Positions 15,097-23,616 are shown, counted from the stretch's first letter. The stretch: DNA of 64,000 bases from CAXBCP01 sp963977005 (GCA_963977005.1 CAXBMQ010000014.1:53774-117773); one strand, 5' to 3'. Notes: a model not told the origin generated them from the letters alone. Numbers and translations are program-made.

Positions 15097-15230
15097 TTTT
15101 CTTTTCCTTCAGATCTGGTTTTATCTCATATGGTACGATGGGGCCGCCGGGGACGGCAGGTCCATCGTTCCGGCGATCACATTTCCGTTACGGGTGCCGT
15201 CGGATCGGCCGTGGGCGACCGGGCGGGGCG

Positions 15231-15995
15231 CTAACTGAAACAGTCGCCGCCGTTTATCGCCACGTATTGCCCCGTCATGAAGTCGCTGTCCGGCGACGAC
15301 AGGAACACGCAGGCGCCGGTCAGGTCCCCGGGCACCTGTTCGCGTTTCAGCGCGCGCGCGTCGATGACCAGATTTTTGTCGTGATCGCCTTCGGGCCCCC
15401 ACGACGCGACCGCTTCGCTCATCGTCAGGCCGGGGGCCAGCGTATTGACGCAGATATTGTGTTCGCCCAGTTCGTTGGCGAGGCAGCGGGTAAACGCGAA
15501 AACGCCGCCCTTCGACGTCACGTAATGCAGCATGAACGGCACCCCCTTGAGGATCGTGTCCGAGCCCACATTGACGATCTTGCCGTAATTTTGTGCGCGG
15601 AACGGTTTGGCGACGGCGCGGCACATCAACAGCATGCCCCGCACGTTTACCGCCTGGACGCGGTCCCACAGGTTGATATCGATCTCGTCGAAAGGCTGCG
15701 GTTTGAGCGCGCCGAACACGGCGGCGTTATTGATAAGGATATGAATACCGCCGAATTTCGCGACCACGTCGTCAACCAGTTTTAGGCAGGCGGCCTCGTC
15801 GCTGATATCGGTCTCGAACGCGGCGACATCGGCGCCCGGGACTTCGGCGGCAATGCGTTCCGCCGCCTCCGTACCGTCGAGCACATCGACAAGGGCGACC
15901 TTTGCGCTTTCTTCGGCCAGCGCTTTTGCATAGGCCGCGCCGATCCCCTGCGCCGCGCCGGTGACGATGGCGACCTTTCCATTGAGTTTAGACAT
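15231..15995 (-). CDS. Short-chain dehydrogenase/reductase
   Basis: Classical SDR of 254 residues. The NAD(P) site is VTGAAQGIGAAYAKAL (11-26); acidic D37-V-L-D after the second strand favours NAD; D64-I marks adenine binding; NNAAVFG, NVGSDTILKG (catalytic serine) and Y-VTS-K form the tetrad. The C-terminus ends with the TGQYVAINGGD signature of 3-oxoacyl/alcohol SDRs. The start at 15995 follows GGGAG. Substrate unknown; it is divergent from the sulfhydrylase gene at 16159. Confidence 0.88.
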   Translation of the reverse strand: MSKLNGKVAIVTGAAQGIGAAYAKALAEESAKVALVDVLDGTEAAERIAAEVPGADVAAFETDISDEAACLKLVDDVVAKFGGIHILINNAAVFGALKPQPFDEIDINLWDRVQAVNVRGMLLMCRAVAKPFRAQNYGKIVNVGSDTILKGVPFMLHYVTSKGGVFAFTRCLANELGEHNICVNTLAPGLTMSEAVASWGPEGDHDKNLVIDARALKREQVPGDLTGACVFLSSPDSDFMTGQYVAINGGDCFS

Positions 15996-16158
15996 CGTTT
16001 TCTCCCTGTGTGCTGTCGTTTTTGCTTGTTCCAGACATGCCACGATTCCGGGCGATGCGTAAAGCACGGCCTTGATCTTTTGCGGACAGGCCTTCTGTTC
16101 ATCGACCGCCTGTCTTTCTATGCTGCGCCGAATTCAGGTTTGCCGGAAAGGCGCTCTC

Positions 16159-17490
16159 ATGATCGATCCCAAGCTTTTCAAGTTCGACACGCTCGGCCTG
16201 CATGCCGGCCAGCAGCCCGACCCGGTGACCGGCGCGCGGGCGACGCCGATCTATCAGACGACGTCTTACGTGTTCAGGGATACCGACCACGCGGCGGCGT
16301 TGTTCAACCTCGAACGGGCCGGTCATATCTATTCCCGTATATCGAACCCGACCGTGGCGGTGCTCGAAGAACGGATCGCGGCGCTCGAAGGCGGTGTCGG
16401 CGCGGTGGCGACGGCATCGGGTCAGGCGGCTTTGCATCTCGCCATCGTGACCCTGATGGGGCAGGGCGGCCATATCGTATCGTCGGCATCGATCTATGGC
16501 GGCAGCCACAACATGTTTTACCATACGCTGCCGCGTTTCGGGATCACGGCGACCTTTGTCGACCCGCGCGACCCCGACGCGTTTGCGAAGGCGATCAGGC
16601 CGGAAACCCGGCTTGTCTTCGGCGAAACGCTGGGCAATCCGGGTCTCGAAGTAATGGACCTGGAGAAAATATCCCGGATCGCGCATGACGCCGGTGTGCC
16701 GCTCATGATCGACAATACTTTCGCAACGCCCTATCTGTGCCGCCCGTTCGAGCACGGCGTCGATATCGTCATGCATTCGGGTACGAAGTTCCTCGGCGGG
16801 CATGGCACATCCATCGCCGGGCTGCTGGTCGATTCCGGCAATTTCGACTGGGAGGCATCCGGCAAGTTCCCGACGCTGACCGAGCCCTATGAAGGCTATC
16901 ACGGGCTCGACTTCGCCGAGGAGTTCGGGCCTGCCGCGTTCATCATGCGTGCCCGGGCGGAGGGCCTGCGCGACTTCGGGGCAACGCTGAGCCCGACCAA
17001 TGCGTTCTATATCCTGCAGGGGGTCGAAACCCTGCATGTCCGGATGGACCGCCACGTGGCGAACGCGCGCAAGGTCGTGGATTTCCTCGGCAATCACGAC
17101 GCCGTCGACTGGGTGACCTGGCCCGAGCGCGACGATCATCCCGACAAGGCGCTGGCGGCAAAGCTGCTGCCGAAGGGACCCGGAGCGATCTTCTCTTTCG
17201 GGATCAAGGGCGGGCGTGAGGCCGGGCGTGTGTTTATCGAAAAACTCAGCCTGTTTTCGCATCTCGCCAATGTGGGCGATGCCAAATCGCTGGTCATCCA
17301 TCCCGCATCGACCACGCACCAGCAGATGGATGCGGCCTCGCTCAAGGCGGCCGGTATCGGCGAGGAACTGGTGCGCCTGTCGGTCGGAATGGAAGACGCA
17401 GCAGACCTGCTGGCCGATCTCGACCAGGCGCTCAAGGCGGCGTCGCGGGCGATGCAAAAAAAACCCGGGCAGAAAAAGGCGGGCAAGTAA
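16159..17490 (+). CDS. metY: O-acetylhomoserine sulfhydrylase-type aminocarboxypropyltransferase
   Basis: PLP enzyme of 443 residues, the length of MetY proteins and longer than MetZ. FDTLGLHAGQQPDP at the N-terminus and the insert LTEPYEGYHGLDFAEEFG near 240 are typical of MetY; the PLP lysine is K210 in HSGTKFLGGHG and STTHQQMD lies near the C-terminus. It uses sulfide (or methanethiol) and O-acetylhomoserine. The C-terminal tail is lysine-rich (KKPGQKKAGK). GGAAAGG precedes the start at 16159. No SAM-II element lies upstream, unlike metZ. Its stop overlaps the next gene as TAATG. Confidence 0.9.
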   Translation: MIDPKLFKFDTLGLHAGQQPDPVTGARATPIYQTTSYVFRDTDHAAALFNLERAGHIYSRISNPTVAVLEERIAALEGGVGAVATASGQAALHLAIVTLMGQGGHIVSSASIYGGSHNMFYHTLPRFGITATFVDPRDPDAFAKAIRPETRLVFGETLGNPGLEVMDLEKISRIAHDAGVPLMIDNTFATPYLCRPFEHGVDIVMHSGTKFLGGHGTSIAGLLVDSGNFDWEASGKFPTLTEPYEGYHGLDFAEEFGPAAFIMRARAEGLRDFGATLSPTNAFYILQGVETLHVRMDRHVANARKVVDFLGNHDAVDWVTWPERDDHPDKALAAKLLPKGPGAIFSFGIKGGREAGRVFIEKLSLFSHLANVGDAKSLVIHPASTTHQQMDAASLKAAGIGEELVRLSVGMEDAADLLADLDQALKAASRAMQKKPGQKKAGK

Positions 17491-18278
17491 TGGACCTGCA
17501 GGTAGACGGTAAAAAGGTTTTTGCGGCAACCGGCGGCAAGCCCTTCGATGCGGCGCAGCCCGTGGTCGTGTTTGTCCATGGCGCAGGTATGGATCACACC
17601 GTCTGGGCCCTGCAGACGCGCTGGTTCGCCTGGCACGGTCGGTCCGTGCTGGCCATCGACCTGCCGGGCCATGGGAAATCCGACGGCCCGGCGCTGGAGA
17701 GCATCGATGAGATCGGCGCGTGGCTGGTGCGGCTGGTCGAGGCGACCGGCGCGCCCTCGGCGGCGCTTGTCGGCCATTCCATGGGATCGCTGGCGTCCCT
17801 GTCGGCGGCGGCTGCCGGCGGCGAGCGCGTTTCCGCTCTGGCATTGCTGGGGGTGGGAGCTGAAATGCCCGTGCACCCCGACCTGTTGGCGGCGACGCGG
17901 TCGAACGACCCCGCAGCATGGGACCTGATCGTATCCTGGGGGTTTGGCAAACCGGCCCATTTCGGCCTGAACCGGGCGCCCGGCATGTGGATGCAGGGCG
18001 GCGGGCGTTCGCTGCTGGCGCGCGGGCCTGACGATGTCCTCGGCATCGATATGGCCGCCTGCGATGCCTACAATGGTGGCGTCGACGCGGCGGCGAAGGT
18101 CAGGTGCCCGACCCTGTTCGTCTGCGGCGATCGCGACATGATGACCCCGCCCCGCGCGGCGACGCCATTGGCAGAGGCAATCCCGAATGCCCGAACCGTC
18201 ATTCTCGAAGGTGCCGGCCACATGATGATGGTCGAAAAGCCGGACGAGACGCTCGATGCGCTTATTTCCGCCCTTTAG
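17490..18278 (+). CDS. Alpha/beta hydrolase
   Basis: A 262-residue alpha/beta-hydrolase fold enzyme. The oxyanion region is FVHGAGMDHTVW, the nucleophile elbow is VGHSMGSLA (serine near residue 97), the acid is in FVCGDRDMMTPP and the base is H in EGAGHMMMVEKP. The start overlaps the metY stop by one base, so it is translated from the metY message. Partner substrate cannot be deduced; homologues include esterases and C-C hydrolases. Confidence 0.88.
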   Translation: MDLQVDGKKVFAATGGKPFDAAQPVVVFVHGAGMDHTVWALQTRWFAWHGRSVLAIDLPGHGKSDGPALESIDEIGAWLVRLVEATGAPSAALVGHSMGSLASLSAAAAGGERVSALALLGVGAEMPVHPDLLAATRSNDPAAWDLIVSWGFGKPAHFGLNRAPGMWMQGGGRSLLARGPDDVLGIDMAACDAYNGGVDAAAKVRCPTLFVCGDRDMMTPPRAATPLAEAIPNARTVILEGAGHMMMVEKPDETLDALISAL

Positions 18279-19197
18279 CACAGGTTCCCGCTGCACCGTC
18301 ATTTTCGTGTTGGTGCTGGTTGTAGCGGTACTTGCATCCGGCAGGAAAGTCCTGGCCGATAGTTCGTCAACCTTGCTGGCAGCGTATTACGATCGCCATA
18401 TGGCGATCGTCCGTGGCGTCGCCTACGGCTGGGAGGACGAAGAGCCTCCCCGGCGGATAGCCTCAAATGCTGCGCAGGTCGGCGTCGGTCGGCGGTTCTA
18501 TTACGTTCTCGACAACAATGGCATCCTGCGCCGATTTCGCGATGCGTTACGCCCGGCCGAGATTGTAGGTACCGGGGTTGCATCATTTGCCGCGGGCCGG
18601 ACCGGCGTGCTGACCATCGACAGGGTTTCCACGCTCTGGTGGATCGGGGCGGACATGGGAAAATCCGAACGGATCGCGGAAAATGTTGCGGCGGCCGCCG
18701 TGGGCGATGGCACCAATTACTACGTCACGCGCGCCCGCGCGCTGTTCGTCAAAGGCCTCGCGCATCGCGGGCAATACGGCGATGGGCGGCTGCGCGAGAC
18801 CGATGGTTTCGTGCAGACCGCAACCGGTGTGACGCGGGTTTTTGCGCATACGGGGCATGCCCTGACACTGATGCAAACCGGTGACGTGATGGGGACCGGC
18901 GGGAATATTTACGGCCCGGTGGGACGCCATGGCCTCGGCGACAAGGCCGTCCGGTGGAGCCGCTTGCTGACAGGCGCGGTCGGTGTCGCCACAGGGGCGT
19001 CCCACTCGGCCGCGGTTCTGGGCGACGGTACGCTGATGGTCTGGGGCGCGGGCTACGGACCCGATCCCGTGAGGCTGATGGGCGGCGTCTCTGCGGTCGC
19101 TGCGGGGTCGTCGGCGACGCTCGTTCTGAAACGCGACGGGAGCCTGTGGCAGGTGGGACGGGGCAGGCGGGATGCACGGAGACTGGCGCTGAAATAG
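18256..19197 (+). CDS. Exported RCC1-repeat (beta-propeller) protein
   Basis: A 313-residue protein starting inside the hydrolase gene (23-base overlap). An uncleaved anchor or signal sequence spans residues 13-29 (TVIFVLVLVVAVLASG). The rest has repeating units of the RCC1 type: VGVGRRFYYVLDNNGILRRF, GDGTNYYVTRARALFVKG with HRGQYGDGR, ALTLMQTGDVMGTGGNIYG, GASHSAAVLGDGTLMVWGAG and GSSATLVLKRDGSLWQVG, each with the G-x-x-x-x-x-L-x-x-G-x-L/V-W pattern. Five to six blades are recognisable. Probably a periplasmic or membrane-attached protein-binding propeller; its function is unknown. Confidence 0.75.
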   Translation: MRLFPPFSTGSRCTVIFVLVLVVAVLASGRKVLADSSSTLLAAYYDRHMAIVRGVAYGWEDEEPPRRIASNAAQVGVGRRFYYVLDNNGILRRFRDALRPAEIVGTGVASFAAGRTGVLTIDRVSTLWWIGADMGKSERIAENVAAAAVGDGTNYYVTRARALFVKGLAHRGQYGDGRLRETDGFVQTATGVTRVFAHTGHALTLMQTGDVMGTGGNIYGPVGRHGLGDKAVRWSRLLTGAVGVATGASHSAAVLGDGTLMVWGAGYGPDPVRLMGGVSAVAAGSSATLVLKRDGSLWQVGRGRRDARRLALK

Positions 19198-19230
19198 CTG
19201 CCGCTGCCGCTTGCAAGCGCGTCTGTGCGG

Positions 19231-19722
19231 TCAGCGCTGTTCGATTCTTCGGTCCGCACCTCTTCCGACGCCTCTCTTGCCTCCCCGGTATCTTCGTCTC
19301 CTGCCGCTTTCGCCGCGCCCGCTTTCCTCGCGTGCGAGGCACCGCCTGAACGCCGGCAGGTGGTTGTCTCGCGAAGCGGCCTGCAACCGTTGAAGAACCT
19401 GCCTGACGGCGGTTTCATCGACCCCGGCCAGCAGCCGATCATACATTTCGGCGTTTTCGATCTCGCCCTTCACGGCCGCCCGGCAGGCGTCGGCAAGGCT
19501 CGACGGCGCCGCCACGTTGCCTGCCCATGGATCGTCCGGCGGCGTGAGTCCGAACTTGCTGTACAGCGACAACAGAGCCGATATGTGACGGCCTTCGGAT
19601 TCGACAATGTTGACGAATGGCCTGACCGGGCCGAATGCCTCGATCACTTCAAGATACGTCGCGCGGGCCTTGTATTCGTCGTCCAGCGCTTCGTCCATGG
19701 CGGCTTGGGTGGCCGGATCCAT
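19231..19722 (-). CDS. Ferritin-like protein, DUF2202 type, with arginine-rich tail
   Basis: A 163-residue protein. Residues 8-110 form a ferritin-like helical bundle: ALDDEYKARATYLEVIEAFG, VNIVESEGRHISALLSLYSKFG (ExxxRH), AVKGEIENAEMYDRLL and ASRDNHLPAFRRCL, the ligand pattern of the DUF2202/COG4902 group. The last 25 or so residues are low-complexity and rich in arginine and glycine, unlike relatives, and may bind nucleic acid or be a divergent extension. The start lies two bases after the stop of the encapsulated-ferritin homologue (TGACGATG), so the two are translationally coupled. Confidence 0.78.
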   Translation of the reverse strand: MDPATQAAMDEALDDEYKARATYLEVIEAFGPVRPFVNIVESEGRHISALLSLYSKFGLTPPDDPWAGNVAAPSSLADACRAAVKGEIENAEMYDRLLAGVDETAVRQVLQRLQAASRDNHLPAFRRCLAREESGRGESGRRRRYRGGKRGVGRGADRRIEQR

Positions 19723-19724
19723 CG

Positions 19725-20030
19725 TCAGCCGGTCGCCTTTTCTTCGAGCGCGGCGATATCGCCGTCCTTGAACAGATATTCCTTCAGTTCCTTGTCGAAA
19801 TCCTTGCTGTTCCGGCGAAGCCATTCGAGAAGCATCGACGCGTGCTCAATTTCCTCGCGCATGTTGTGCAGCAGGATTGCCTTCAGTGCCGGGTCCTCAC
19901 AGTCGTCGGCGCGCTGCCGGTACCAGTCTGTAGCCTCCAGCTCTTCCATCAGTGAGACGATCGCCTGATGCATGGAAATGGTTTCGGTTGTGAGCCTTTC
20001 GCGGGGCGCATGCAGTGAATCGCTCGACAT
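19725..20030 (-). CDS. Encapsulated-ferritin (EncFtn) family protein without targeting peptide
   Basis: A 101-residue two-helix protein closely patterned on Rhodospirillum EncFtn: HQAIVSLMEELEATDWYRQR and LLHNMREEIEHASMLLEWLRRN. The ferroxidase residues correspond with a constant offset: E30, E60 and H63 for the iron centre, E29 and E32 for the entry site, W36 and Y37 at the interface. Known EncFtn proteins end in a flexible tail with an LGIGSL-type encapsulin-targeting peptide; here the protein stops at EEKATG. No encapsulin shell gene is in the window. It could work as an open decamer or be packed by other means. Confidence 0.85.
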   Translation of the reverse strand: MSSDSLHAPRERLTTETISMHQAIVSLMEELEATDWYRQRADDCEDPALKAILLHNMREEIEHASMLLEWLRRNSKDFDKELKEYLFKDGDIAALEEKATG

Positions 20031-20054
20031 TGGTTTCTCCTGATTTTCGGTTCT

Positions 20055-20600
20055 CTATTTGTCCGGCAGCCCATGGACGTGAACGTCATGCGCCGAATGC
20101 TTCGACAGAATTGTCGTTGCGCGCTTTTCGTGTGTTTCGTCGCGGGTGCGGACCCAGAGCAGAAGACCGCCGCGATCGAGGTGTTCCTGCAGGTAGTCGG
20201 CATGGTGCTGCGCGATAAAACCGGACAGGCCGATCCCCGCCATGCCGCCGACCGTGCCCCCGATTGCCGCCGCGGCAATCGCCGCCGCCAGCGCGCCGCC
20301 TGAAGCGACAACCGCACCGGCCACCGAAACCGCGCCGATATAGAGCAGCGCGCCGACGAGCGAGCCCTGTGCATCGCCGATCGCTTCGGTCGACACGAAG
20401 GCTGTCGTTGGAACCGTCGCATCGTCCTCCAGTTCGGCGACTTTTTCGTATCGATGGCCGAGCTTCTTTCCGATCGTGTCTGCGCCGGCAAGCACGCTCA
20501 GCTCGGCGCGGTCGAACCCCGATGATTGCAATTCGTCGACTGCCGCCTCCAGCGTTTCCGCGCTGTCGAATACACCCACGGCTTCTCGAACTTCGGTCAT
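20055..20600 (-). CDS. GSP17M-like stress protein with glycine-zipper membrane segment
   Basis: A 181-residue protein. The N-terminal part (AVGVFDSAETLEAAVDELQS, then SVLAG) resembles the YflT/GSP17M general-stress domain. Residues about 80-130 form a long glycine/alanine-rich hydrophobic region (GAVSVAGAVVASGGALAAAI, GGTVGGMAGIGLSGFIA) that could insert in a membrane. The C-terminal LLLWVRTRDETHEKRATTIL and HDVHVHGLPD repeat the first fold. The start at 20600 follows GGAG at seven bases. First gene of the unit with two ferritin-like proteins (25-base gap). Confidence 0.65.
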   Translation of the reverse strand: MTEVREAVGVFDSAETLEAAVDELQSSGFDRAELSVLAGADTIGKKLGHRYEKVAELEDDATVPTTAFVSTEAIGDAQGSLVGALLYIGAVSVAGAVVASGGALAAAIAAAAIGGTVGGMAGIGLSGFIAQHHADYLQEHLDRGGLLLWVRTRDETHEKRATTILSKHSAHDVHVHGLPDK

Positions 20601-20752
20601 TCCGGACTCCATCGGTTATGAGGGTCCGGATGATAGGGCGTGTTTACGTATCCGGCATTTACGCAGATCAACTCAGTCGGGGGTTGTGCCGACCATGTTC
20701 GCTGCGACCGCCCGCAAATTCCCATTCTCCTGTGCAGTGTTATTTCGCAGTG

Positions 20753-21097
20753 TTATTTCGACGGTGTCTTCAGGCTCTGAATATAGGCGATTACGGCGTC
20801 TATCTCGGCCTCTGTCAGGATCAGGTCGGGCATGTTCCGGTGCGGCGATTTCAGAAACACACGAAGGTTCAGCGCCGTCTTGGAGGGGCTGTCGGCGATG
20901 GTCTGGAAGGACGCGACATCGAGAAACTTCTCGTCGGTCTCTCCCCTTTCGACGCGGTGACAGGTTGCGCACAGCCGTTGCGCCAGGTCGTGTCCCATGC
21001 CGACGTCGCCCAGGTCGCGTGCGCCCGCTGCCGTCGGCGGGATCAGCGCAAGGACCCAGATTGCGATAGCGGGAACGGGGATGGCAAACGCCTTCAT
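20753..21097 (-). CDS. Small secreted class I c-type cytochrome
   Basis: A 114-residue precursor: signal peptide MKAFAIPVPAIAIWVLALIP cleaved near AAG-ARD, the haem site C43-A-T-C46-H47, and a distal methionine M89 in RNMPDLIL. The C-terminal LTEAEIDAVIAYIQSL is the last cytochrome helix. Electron carrier in the periplasm; redox partners unknown. Its start overlaps the stop of the 98-residue gene upstream as ATGA. Confidence 0.9.
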   Translation of the reverse strand: MKAFAIPVPAIAIWVLALIPPTAAGARDLGDVGMGHDLAQRLCATCHRVERGETDEKFLDVASFQTIADSPSKTALNLRVFLKSPHRNMPDLILTEAEIDAVIAYIQSLKTPSK

Positions 21098-21390
21098 CGC
21101 AATGCCCCCTCGACGGCGCGCAGGGCGGATTTGAGCTCGGCCGCGTGAGCCTTGTCGACCGGAGGTCCGTCTTTGAGCGACTCGGCCCAGGCGGTGAGCA
21201 GGCCGGCGAGCACATTGTGATGCAGATGGACCGCGACCGACCGCTTTTCGTCGCCGCCGCGTTCGAAATGCATCACCAGCCCGTCGCCCTCGGCCTGCGC
21301 GTCATAGCGGGATTCGCCTTCGAAAGCGCCGCGATAGAATTTGTCCGGAAAGTCGATCGATACTTCGACCCTGTCTTCAATCGGCTTCAT
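21094..21390 (-). CDS. Conserved hypothetical protein upstream of cytochrome c
   Basis: A 98-residue soluble protein I do not recognise. It alternates strands (VEVSIDFPDKFYRGAF, DGLVMHFERGGDEKRSVAVHLHHN) and closes with an amphipathic helix (AAELKSALRAVEGAL). The start MKPIEDRV at 21390 has AGAGG 13 bases upstream; an ATG at 21420 would add ten residues with no site. Its overlap with the cytochrome gene suggests a common transcript but not a function. Confidence 0.6.
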   Translation of the reverse strand: MKPIEDRVEVSIDFPDKFYRGAFEGESRYDAQAEGDGLVMHFERGGDEKRSVAVHLHHNVLAGLLTAWAESLKDGPPVDKAHAAELKSALRAVEGALR

Positions 21391-21536
21391 GTCGGGATAC
21401 TGCCTCTTACACGTTTTCATTCACATGACGGGGATGGAGTCTAGCGTTCAGCCCGTCGTGGATGACTTGATGCAGGTCAAGGAATGGCGCAGGCTGTCCT
21501 TCGTTATCAGCCGCCGCCCGAAAGAATGAGTCGCAT

Positions 21537-22010
21537 ATGAAAATCTATCTGATCCACCATGCCACGGCCTTTTCGCTCGAAGAGGACCCGGAACGTCATC
21601 TTACAGACCTCGGGCGCGACCAGGCCGACCGGCTGGGCAGTCGGTTCAGGGCGGCAGGGGTGGATCCCGTGCGTATTCTGCACAGCGACAAGCAGTGGGT
21701 ATCGGAGACTGCAGATCGAATCGCAGCGGCGATGGGCATGGAAGACCGCACGGAACTCGCAGCCTACCCGATCAATACCGGCGACGATCTTTCGCCCTTC
21801 CTGGCGGAGATAGACCAGTCCGCCGGCGATCTCATGATGGTCGGCCATGTCGAGTATCTGCGGCGTACCGCATCGAAACTCGTCGCCGGCGACGAGGCGA
21901 TCCAGGTGATCGGTTTCAAGCCCGATTTCGGCACCGTCTTCTGTCTCGAGCAGGAAGACGGTGGCTGGATCGTCCGCTTCGGATGGCGTCAGGAGCATCC
22001 CGCCGGTTGA
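21537..22010 (+). CDS. SixA-like histidine phosphatase superfamily protein
   Basis: A 157-residue protein of the SixA branch. The N-terminus MKIYLIHHATA stands where the family has RHG: the catalytic-type histidine is present, but the preceding arginine is replaced by histidine. Downstream SDKQWVSETADRIAAAMG and MMVGHVEYLRR (second histidine) fit the SixA fold. SixA removes phosphate from histidine phosphotransfer domains. Whether this variant keeps activity is uncertain. It lies convergent with a histidine kinase gene, which may be coincidental. Confidence 0.75.
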   Translation: MKIYLIHHATAFSLEEDPERHLTDLGRDQADRLGSRFRAAGVDPVRILHSDKQWVSETADRIAAAMGMEDRTELAAYPINTGDDLSPFLAEIDQSAGDLMMVGHVEYLRRTASKLVAGDEAIQVIGFKPDFGTVFCLEQEDGGWIVRFGWRQEHPAG

Positions 22011-22077
22011 TCCGGCCTGTTTCGGTTCTTGGACAATGCGCAGAGGTCATCGTACCGCCGGAGCCCGTCGCTGACGG

Positions 22078-23535
22078 TTAAGCGCGGAGCGCTTCTGTAT
22101 CTGATGCCGTTTCGGGCATCGCCGGCCCGATCAGTCGCTCCGCCGGAAAAACAATCGTTGCGGCCAACCCGCCATTTTCTCCGTTGCGAAGCTCCAGCCG
22201 ACCGCCATGCAGTTCGGCCAGCAGCCTGACCAGCGGCAGGCCAAGGCCAGCACCGGTATGCTCCGCAGCGGCGCTACCCGATGTATGGCTTTCGTCGGCG
22301 GCTGCCAGGTGATCCCGGTTCTCCAGCGCGACGAAGGGCTGGCTCGCCGTTTCCAGCAATGCATCCGGCATGCCGGGGCCACTATCCGAAACCGTCAGGT
22401 GCGCTTCGTCGTCGACGACCGCGCCGGCAACACGGATATGACCGCCGTTCGGCGTATACCGGACAGCGTTGGAGAGAAGGCAGTCGAGCATCAGCGATAT
22501 TTTTTCAGGGTCGCCGTGCACCGGCGGCATTGTGTCGGGTATGTCGGTGGCCGTCTCGATGCCGCGGGCCGAAAGTTCCGTGAGGTAGGGGGCGAGGGCC
22601 GCCCCTGTCGCGGTCGCCGGGACGACCGGTTCTTCACGCAGGTCGACGGCACCGGATTCGATATCCGAAATCTGCAGGACACGTTCGACCATGCCGAGGA
22701 GATGCTGGCCGCTGGTCTCGATGTCGGTTGCGTAACCGTTGTAGTTTTCGTGTCCAAGCGGTCCGAAGACGTTCTGTGACATCATGCCTGAATAACCGAT
22801 GATCGCGTTCAGCGGTGTCCGCAGCTCGTGGCTCATATGCCCCAGGAAGCGCGATTTGGCCTGATTGGCGGCCTGTGCGCGGTCGCGTTCGACCGCAAGC
22901 CGGCCGGCAAGCTTCGCTTTCTGCAGGCTCAGTTCCAGCCCGTCCCGGAACCCGTGATTGAGATGTTTGGCCATCACCCAGAGCAGCGATCCCCAGAATA
23001 TCACGAACAATGCGATCATCGTGTCCGGTGTGCCGTCGCGCCAGATCAGTTCTACGCCGAACACGGACAGCGACGGGGTCGTGAAAGCGGCAAAAGCCAT
23101 CAGCGAATTCGAGTAACCTGCAATCGCCGCCGCGCTCAGCGCCGCCATGACGAATGCGATCGTCAGGTTCTGATTTCCCGGATCCAGCGCCTCGATCAGA
23201 AAGACAGACGAACCCCACAGGCATCCGGCGATACCGGATCCGACGGAAAAGGCGACGGTCCATTTCCAGGTATCGGCGATGGCGCGCGGTTTGCGGAGAT
23301 ACACCTTGGCGAGGACGAAACGCAGTGCCGTCCAGCATGAAAGGACGATCGCCCATGCCAGCAGCCATTGCGTATCCGCTTTGCCCCAAAGCGATATCGT
23401 CAGCAGGATCAGCGCGCCGAAATTGGCGTAGACCAGTGCGTTTGCCCGCTTGTACAGGCTGGCGATCAGCTGGGCGCTGACTTCGATGGGGGCGACGGAC
23501 CGCTGAACGTCGCCGGCGATGTCGGACGCGACCAT
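22078..23535 (-). CDS. Membrane sensor histidine kinase, PleC/DivJ-like kinase core
   Basis: A 485-residue kinase with five to six membrane helices in residues 30-195 and no recognisable extracytoplasmic domain. A coiled stretch leads to the H-box HMSHELRTPLNAIIGYS (His236), followed by FGPLGHENYNGYATDIETSG, a pattern shared by PleC, DivJ and PdhS kinases. N box LLSNAVRYTPNGG, G1 DSGPGMP and G2 GAGLGLPL are present. Between G1 and G2 is an extra serine/alanine-rich loop (HLAAADESHTSGSAAAEHTG). No response regulator is adjacent; a cell-cycle or developmental role is inferred only from the kinase core. Confidence 0.88.
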   Translation of the reverse strand: MVASDIAGDVQRSVAPIEVSAQLIASLYKRANALVYANFGALILLTISLWGKADTQWLLAWAIVLSCWTALRFVLAKVYLRKPRAIADTWKWTVAFSVGSGIAGCLWGSSVFLIEALDPGNQNLTIAFVMAALSAAAIAGYSNSLMAFAAFTTPSLSVFGVELIWRDGTPDTMIALFVIFWGSLLWVMAKHLNHGFRDGLELSLQKAKLAGRLAVERDRAQAANQAKSRFLGHMSHELRTPLNAIIGYSGMMSQNVFGPLGHENYNGYATDIETSGQHLLGMVERVLQISDIESGAVDLREEPVVPATATGAALAPYLTELSARGIETATDIPDTMPPVHGDPEKISLMLDCLLSNAVRYTPNGGHIRVAGAVVDDEAHLTVSDSGPGMPDALLETASQPFVALENRDHLAAADESHTSGSAAAEHTGAGLGLPLVRLLAELHGGRLELRNGENGGLAATIVFPAERLIGPAMPETASDTEALRA

Positions 23536-23616
23536 TTGACGTCTCCGGTTTAGGTCCCGAAGTCTGCCGGACAGTCGTTGATATATCGTTAGGAGACGAG
23601 GCCGGTCGGCGGGCCG

